Assembly: GCF_903995425.1 (NCBI RefSeq) | Contig: NC_050456.1 | Location: 83,223,388-83,287,387 of the forward strand | Reading direction: 5' to 3' | DNA length: 64,000 nt | Source of the DNA: Onychomys torridus | Taxonomy: Eukaryota; Chordata; Mammalia; Rodentia; Cricetidae | Part shown: piece after piece, positions 58,195 through 64,000 of the stretch | How positions within the stretch are numbered: position 1 is the first letter of the stretch | How the letters are laid out: each line of letters starts with the position of its first letter | Position numbers and translations under genes: made by a program | The notes under the pieces: model-generated | What the model saw: only the letters and a program-made list of their open reading frames with translations | Databases searched by the model: none | Told to the model about the DNA's origin: nothing

Positions 58195-58965
58195 CTATAT
58201 ATGACTCCTTCTCAATTACCAGCCTCCACTCCTGGAGGCCCAAGGCCAGGACTTTGGATCTGCTCGATGTGAGCATGCTGAGACAGGGGGATTAAAGCAG
58301 CTCTAGAGGTTGCTCATTTGAAGAGTTGAGACAAAGGGCCTTAGGCCCAGACATGACATTAATGAGAGAAAGTTTTCTTTTCTGAGTGACTCCTCCAAGG
58401 GGTTACTTTCTGGAATAACCATTGAACTGCCTCATCTTCTCTCTTGGAAGTAGATAGCAAAAAGGCTTAGAGAAGTGTTGAGCTGAAAACAGTTCCACAT
58501 TTACTATCCACTTTCCCCCAAAGCACACTGAATGAGGGTAGCTGACCAGGAATTAGACACCAGCTCAAAGGGTGCATTTACAAGTGGCCTCGTTAGTACA
58601 CAAGAGACTGTGCATGGTACCATAATAAGGCCTGGAAAGTGTTTGAAACTATATTTAAAAGATAAATTTTTTAACCAATAATAACCATTTTTAGAAAGCA
58701 GAAAAAGTTCAAAGTAATTAAGACGTGAATATAGAACATTTGGAAGAAAATAGGTAAAAGTTAACTGTGAGTGTGTGGGCCCTGTAAAAGTTATACATAA
58801 TGTTAGTAAGTGGCATTATCAAATGCAAATGACCAAGTAACAAATATAGATAAGCACCCAGACAGCCTGTTGGTTGTCTAGAGTTGATAGCTTGGCTCTT
58901 CCTTGCACAAGCTCAGTTCCTTCATGGAATGCTAATGTACAACTTCAAGACATTTAATTCATGAT
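58195..58965. other. Upstream flank, nothing recognised
   Basis: No assignable feature. Confidence 0.4.
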
Positions 58966-58974
58966 TTTTAGACA

Positions 58975-59085
58975 GAGACAGGAGGTTCACCAATGAGTTC
59001 TAGGACAGCCTCATCTACATAGTAAGTTCTAGACTATCTATAGACGTACCTTATCTCAAAAAAGAAAAACTTAAAAAAAGTAACA
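58975..59085 (+). mobile_element. B1 SINE 3' fragment, sense
   Basis: gagacaggaggttcaccaatgag-type right half with cagcctcatctacatagtaa and an A-rich tail. Confidence 0.55.
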
Positions 59086-59089
59086 AAAA

Positions 59090-60890
59090 ACACTACATTT
59101 CACTATTTTTAATGTCACGTTTCTGATGTTGTTAAATTTTATTTGCTGTTGATTCAAATTAGGATAAAATGAGTAGTTCTTGGCAATTACTGGGACATAG
59201 TATGAGACAAAACATTGTTGATACTTTATATCAATTTATGCATGCAGATGACTGTATTATAGCCAGTAAACAAAAGATGTTTAGTCATTGTAAAAGCTGA
59301 AATATAAACAAAATCATTTTCTTAAGACTATAATCAAATCATACATCATAAACCTGGTTTTGTAGTGCACATGGTGATCGTAGCACAGTTCAGGACTACT
59401 CTTGTGGAGCAAAGAGACACCTTGACTCAAAACAACAACAAATCTGTGTTTAAAATGGTAACTTTCCAAAACACACCAATTGTTATTGTCCAATATTTTT
59501 TACTGGTATTGGGGTCATTGGATTTTTGCTAGAAGAGTGTATCTCTGAAAGCAAACTACTTGGATTTACTTCTTAGTCTGTTATCAGTAAAGGTATAACC
59601 TTGGGTAGGTTATATTGACCTCTATGAGCCTCTGTCCTTCAGGTTGAACAGTAAATACAACACCATTAGCATTGTATAAGGTTATTTTAGGAACTGAGTG
59701 AGATTAAACTTTCCTAGAACAGTATTTGGTAAATGCTCTTTGTTAGCTCTCGCTCAAACTTTAATATACATGAGGCTTGGATTCTGTTCTAGCAACCAAC
59801 AGAAAGAGAGTAGGGGTGAGGGGATGAAAAGAGGGAACAAGGGAAGAAGTTAGCTAGTTAGCATTTTTATTTTTTTATTGTATGTTGTAGTGCTGGAGAT
59901 CAAACTTGAAATGTACTCATTCAAGGTAAGCACACTACCACCAGGCTAAAATCATATTTATAGCATTATGAAATATAACTGCCCATTCACTTGTTGTTAC
60001 TATTATTAAAACAGGTAGTTTTAACAAGTCAAATACAGAAATATGTACAAGATCCTCTCTATTCCATACAGTTTCTCCTGAAACATCAAAGTCATCAACG
60101 TTAACTATTGGTATATCCTTTGTCACTTTGACTTCCATAAATTATATGTATGTTTGTACTTGAATATGAGATTTTAATATAAAATCACACTTAAAAACAC
60201 ACATCTAGTCATAAATATACAACCTGACCTTTTTGATGCCTTACTACATTATAATTATCTAATGTAAAAAATTAAATTTAAATTATCATTTTAGTATAAT
60301 ATATTATTTGATGCTGGAATATAATTTATTCAATACAAATACTGTTGTCAATAGAACATTTTGTGCCTAACTGTAAATAATTCATAATAAACATACTTGT
60401 TCCAGTACCAGCAAAGATTTTTAATAGCTACAATAAGATGGCTGCATAAAAGGACTTATTTTATTCCATATATTCACCTAGTAAAGTATGACAGTGCTCA
60501 TGTCTCTGTAATTTCACCAGCATTGATTATTTCCAGCCTGCTCGGTTAGAGAGCTGTGTCAGGTAGAATGTATCTGTCTAACTGATGGAGAAGATCCAGG
60601 CATCTTTACTCTGCAGTCATGTGTTTTTGCCAGTACCACAAGTTGTTTGTATATCTCTTTCTCTCTTTTATTTGTATGGTGTTGCCTTTTTTCTCTTACC
60701 ATTTTTAAGAGCTGAAAGTATTTGTATAGCATTGTGGCTTGCATATCTTTTGTACTGTTGACATGGTTCCCCAATGCATTGTCTTTTGCTCTTATGTTCT
60801 GTATGATATAATTTGAATTCTATTTTTCAATGGATAATACCAATCCAAATGAATATTTTCCATATCATATTAAAATATAGGGACAGAGGG
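59090..60890. other. Upstream flank, mostly unassigned
   Basis: AT-rich. Two weak SINE scraps: a B1-like piece at 59355-59445 and an antisense ID-like piece (gtgctggagatcaaacttga) at 59888-59945. No gene; the open frames at 59935-60138 and 60559-60774 are unsupported. Confidence 0.45.
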
Positions 60891-60940
60891 GTTTTTTTGT
60901 TTTTTGTTGTTGTTGTTTGTTTGTTTGTTTGTTTGTTTTT
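60891..60940. repeat. (TTTG)n / T-rich simple repeat
   Basis: Tandem GTTT units after a T/G-rich lead. It could be the tail of a lost antisense SINE; no SINE body follows. Confidence 0.85.
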
Positions 60941-61077
60941 ACTCTTTGGATAGACTTGTTCTCTCTGCTCCCTAGAATGGCTAGCCCATGATACACATTC
61001 AGTACGTATTTAATGAATCAGTGACATTTCAAGATTTAGTACATGATCAATATCAAAAACTAAGTAATCCCTTGGAT

Positions 61078-61180
61078 TTTTTTTTTTTTGAGGAGGGGGC
61101 TATGTAGCCTGGGATGGGCTCAAACTGGCCACCCTCCTGCCTCAGCCTTTGGAGTAGTGGGATTGCAGGCATGTACCCTG
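61078..61180 (-). mobile_element. B1-family SINE fragment, antisense, diverged
   Basis: T11 run, then ggctatgtagcctgggatgg, ctcaaactggccaccctcct, ggagtagtgggattgcaggc. Confidence 0.6.
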
Positions 61181-61184
61181 GGGT

Positions 61185-61860
61185 GGCATAAATTAAAACA
61201 CTGGCTGTAAAGTACACCATAAGGAAGGGCTGAAGACATGTGTTCCCAAGGGAACAGTGTTAACATCCAGTCACTATAACCAGTTATCCACCCTAGCAGC
61301 TGCAGGCATTGATTTTTTTTAAATGATGGTTATGGATTTTCTGAACTATCCCAAGGGCACCTAGTAATAATAACATTCCAGTTATGTTTCCTTATTTATT
61401 TCTATTCATCACATTTTTCTTCTCACAAAGAACCTGTAATGTGTCATAAGACAGTAACATAGAAATTGAATATAAAAATCAGATCCAAAATAAAAGAAAA
61501 AAATTTGTACACCAATAATGTCAGGATGTATTTTATTTGAGCTTTAATTTTGACTCCAAGTTTCTTAGAAGCCAGAGCAAATAAAGAAATGTGTTTATAT
61601 TGCCTCATTGTTTAAAAAGAGGATGGAGGATGTGTGCCACTTGTCTCAGAGAAAGCAAAGCTTTTCCAAGCTTCAAAGATTGATAGCTACTTACTATGTT
61701 CATAACCTACTTGTTTTGGGTGTGAATGTGTCATTTTGGGTGCTCAAAATTCTTGGAAGAATTAGTTATAGTACATTTAAGAATATGCTTTAATGAAACT
61801 TACTGATTTCCTATGTAGAATTATTTAGAAAAGATTTGTGTTTGTTTGGGGATCAAGAAA
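61185..61860. other. Upstream flank, nothing recognised
   Basis: No assignable feature. Confidence 0.4.
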
Positions 61861-61866
61861 AATCAC

Positions 61867-62098
61867 AGATTAGGGCTAGAGAGATGCTCTGTGTTTAAAA
61901 GCTCTGACTTGTCTTCCAGAGGGCTAGCTAGGGTTCAATTCCTAGTACTACTTGGTGGCTCACGACCATCTCTAACTCTGGTTCTAGGGGACCTGCCACC
62001 ACCTCAAGCCTCAGTATGCACCAGGCATAAACATAGAATGTAGACATACATGTAGACAAAATATCCAAATACATAAAATAATAATAATTTTTAAAGAT
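61867..62098 (+). mobile_element. B2 SINE, sense
   Basis: agggctagagagatgctctg (head), gttcaattcctagtactact, ggtggctcacgaccatctct, then an A-rich tail with ataaaataataataa. Confidence 0.85.
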
Positions 62099-62184
62099 TA
62101 ATCAAAGATCATATAAGAGCAATTTTATTCTCCTCCTCAAATATAGAGAGACTTGACAACAATATTTGAAAGTTGCAGAAGATT

Positions 62185-62400
62185 GATCAAGAAGGTCTAG
62201 TTGCAGGCAAGCCTGAGGTATATAGAGAGACTCTGTCTCAGTAAACAAGGTGACACTCAGGTAAAGGGGCCTGTCACTAAGACTGGGCCTGAGTTCAAGC
62301 CCCAGGACACACATGTAGAAGGAGAGAATTAACTCCTGCAAATCATCTTCTCAACTCTGCACCATAGCATGTGTGCACCCCCAACTCCATGAACATGAAA
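62185..62400 (+). mobile_element. B1 fragment plus B3/B4-like SINE, sense
   Basis: A B1 right-end scrap (aagcctgaggtatatagaga, ctctgtctcagtaaaca) followed by gcctgagttcaagccccagg, acatgtagaaggagagaatt and gcatgtgtgcacccccaact. Confidence 0.55.
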
Positions 62401-62454
62401 AAATAACATAATAATAAATAAGTAAATAACATAAATGTTTTAAAGATTTATTTA

Positions 62455-62544
62455 GGGGTTGGGGATTTAGCTCAGTGGTAGAGCGCTTGCCTAGCAAGTG
62501 CAAGGCCCTGGGTTTGATCCTCAGCTCTAAAAAAAAAAAAAAAA
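62455..62544 (+). mobile_element. ID element (tRNA-Ala/BC1-type SINE), young
   Basis: A complete ID body with a tRNA-like pol III promoter: A box within tagctcagtggtagagcg and B box within gggtttgatcc. An A18 tail and a perfect 13-bp duplication aaagatttattta (62442-62454 and 62545-62557) follow. Little visible decay suggests recent insertion. Confidence 0.93.
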
Positions 62545-62559
62545 AAAGATTTATTTAAA

Positions 62560-64000
62560 CAAAACTAAACAAACATTTGAAAGTTGAATTTGAAAGCTTG
62601 AGGGGAAAGTTTTGACCTTAATAAATTACAAGTTAATTAAAAACCCAAGATTTATAATTTTGTTGTCCCAAACTGTCTTAAAGGTTTTAATGAACATTTG
62701 AAATTTTCACACTGAAACCCTTAAGACAGTTAAAGACATTGAGTTGAATGTAGATTATGTAGAAATTTTAGGTAATGACCCAAAATTTGATCTTTCCATG
62801 TGAGTTTCAGTTTTCTCTAACAACAAAATCAATCACCTATGGTGGGCACTGTATAGAAAGACTAACTCCTTAGGCTACGCACAAGAAAGAGATAGGGCTC
62901 CAGGGAACACATATGCAGTCCATGTAAAAATAAATTCAAAATTAATCATACGTTTTAAAGAAGGGACGAAAATTTGAGAGCCTTGTTTACTTTTATCTCC
63001 TCTATTGTTGGAGGGAGCAAATCCAGGACCTTGTGTTCTAAGCACAAGTTCTATCACAGAGTTGCATCGTTGGGCCAAGGCATTCCTTTTAAACTGCTCT
63101 GGGTTGTTTTCTGACTTATCAAGCCAGCCACTTTCAAGCCTACCCAAATTCTGATGGGTCTGTGAGAAACAGGATTTGATAGAATATCAACCATGGTATT
63201 CAAGCCTCTTTGTTTCCACTGTTCCAAAGTGAGTGGGGCCGAGTAGGATGCATGTAAGTAGATTTGGAATCTGCAAGCAAGGAATCCTCTCTCAGTGCTC
63301 CCTCAAGTAACTTAATCTCCCCTAGTTTCTTATCTATATGTAAAAATTTCATGATAATTCCTATAATATGAAGTTATTAAGAAGATTAAATGAACTTCTC
63401 TCCATAATAGGCACTTAATAATTAATTTGAAGTTCTTTCCTTCTGATTCAGTGATTATATTATCGTTTAGGTTAATTCTTAATTTTTCTTTTCTTCTAGT
63501 TCTAAATATATAGTGAGCAATCAAAGTAGGTCAAGGATCTTCTCCATGAGCAAATAATGGCTTGGGGGTCACAAGTAGCCGTTTTGGGTTTCAGGGTCTA
63601 TATGCATGTAATTTTTAAAGCATTTTACTGTAACAGAAAGCAATTCAATTAAAATTTAACAAGGGGAGAATGTTTCTCTTTAGCTCCAAAAGAATCAGAG
63701 ATTTGTGGTTTGAAGACTTCTCCACCTAACTGAGTCAGGAGTTTGTCCAGCAAAAGGAGCAGGCATCAGAGCTGGCTCTTTGAGATAGTGTAGAAGAAAG
63801 TAGGGAAACTCTCAAGGCTGGGGTCTGCAGCACTGCTTCCCAGTGTGCTCATTCTACACAGTGATTGGGGTGGTGCTGCCAGCACATGTTAGGAGGGGAT
63901 GTGATGAGTACCTAGCAAGAGAGAAGGCATTCTGAAAAGAAACAAGGAAATCAAAAGGCAAAGGGGTTGAGAGGAGTCCTAGTATAAATGTCAGCATCAC
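62560..64000. other. Upstream flank to window end, nothing recognised
   Basis: No gene found. A weak antisense B1/ID-like scrap at 63005-63080 (gagggagcaaatccaggacc) is possible. Confidence 0.45.

Noticed and set aside
62455..62544. Possible functional tRNA gene (A and B boxes)
   Set aside because: It is an ID SINE: tRNA-derived promoter followed by an A tail and target duplication, without a tRNA cloverleaf 3' half or T-run terminator.

Overview
This window is vertebrate nuclear DNA from a muroid rodent, most likely a cricetid (hamster, vole or deer-mouse group). The lineage rests on the variant of B1 SINE present (all well-preserved copies carry the antisense string tttgcgccttt), on B2, B3/B4 and ID SINEs, on rodent L1, and on several class II endogenous-retrovirus LTRs of mys/MYSERV type. 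No bacterial or viral gene organisation is present. The species is an inference; nothing in the sequence names it.

The one host gene is Sp4, a zinc-finger transcription factor of the Sp/KLF family, read on the minus strand. Four exons are visible. Exon 1 holds the start codon and 7 coding nt (54819-54825). Exon 2 is 54294-54403, exon 3 is 52225-53782 (the Sp box and glutamine/serine/threonine-rich activation region) and exon 4 is 11300-11528 (Buttonhead box). Joined, they give residues 1-634 plus two bases of codon 635, and every junction keeps the reading frame. The exons for the three C2H2 zinc fingers and the 3' UTR were not found and must lie beyond position 1. Introns 1 and 2 are short (415 and 511 nt); intron 3 is 40,696 nt and makes up most of the window. 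A CpG island of roughly 1.3 kb (about 54.7-56.05 kb) covers exon 1 and the promoter, with GC boxes and two CCAAT boxes in Sp4 orientation.

Layout: 1-11.3 kb is intron 4. It holds an old antisense L1 split by a near-complete younger sense L1 (1903-7795, 16-bp target duplication), then SINEs and another old L1. Next is exon 4. Intron 3 carries a nested pair of non-autonomous retrovirus-like elements (12487-18539, with a second element 13410-16158 inside it; both have 6-bp target duplications), MaLR LTRs, a solo-type LTR at 25.4 kb, many SINEs and microsatellites, and at 43.5-45.5 kb an element whose two LTRs point in opposite directions yet which is bounded by a perfect 6-bp duplication. The first ~2.7 kb of intron 3 (49.5-52.2 kb) is repeat-poor. 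From 56.05 kb to the end is 5' flanking sequence with scattered repeats and no recognised gene.

Most worth checking: the inverted-LTR element, a short upstream reading frame overlapping the Sp4 start codon, an 11-G tract where intron 1 should have a polypyrimidine tract, the provirus-in-provirus insertion, and a head-to-head B1 pair in intron 3.
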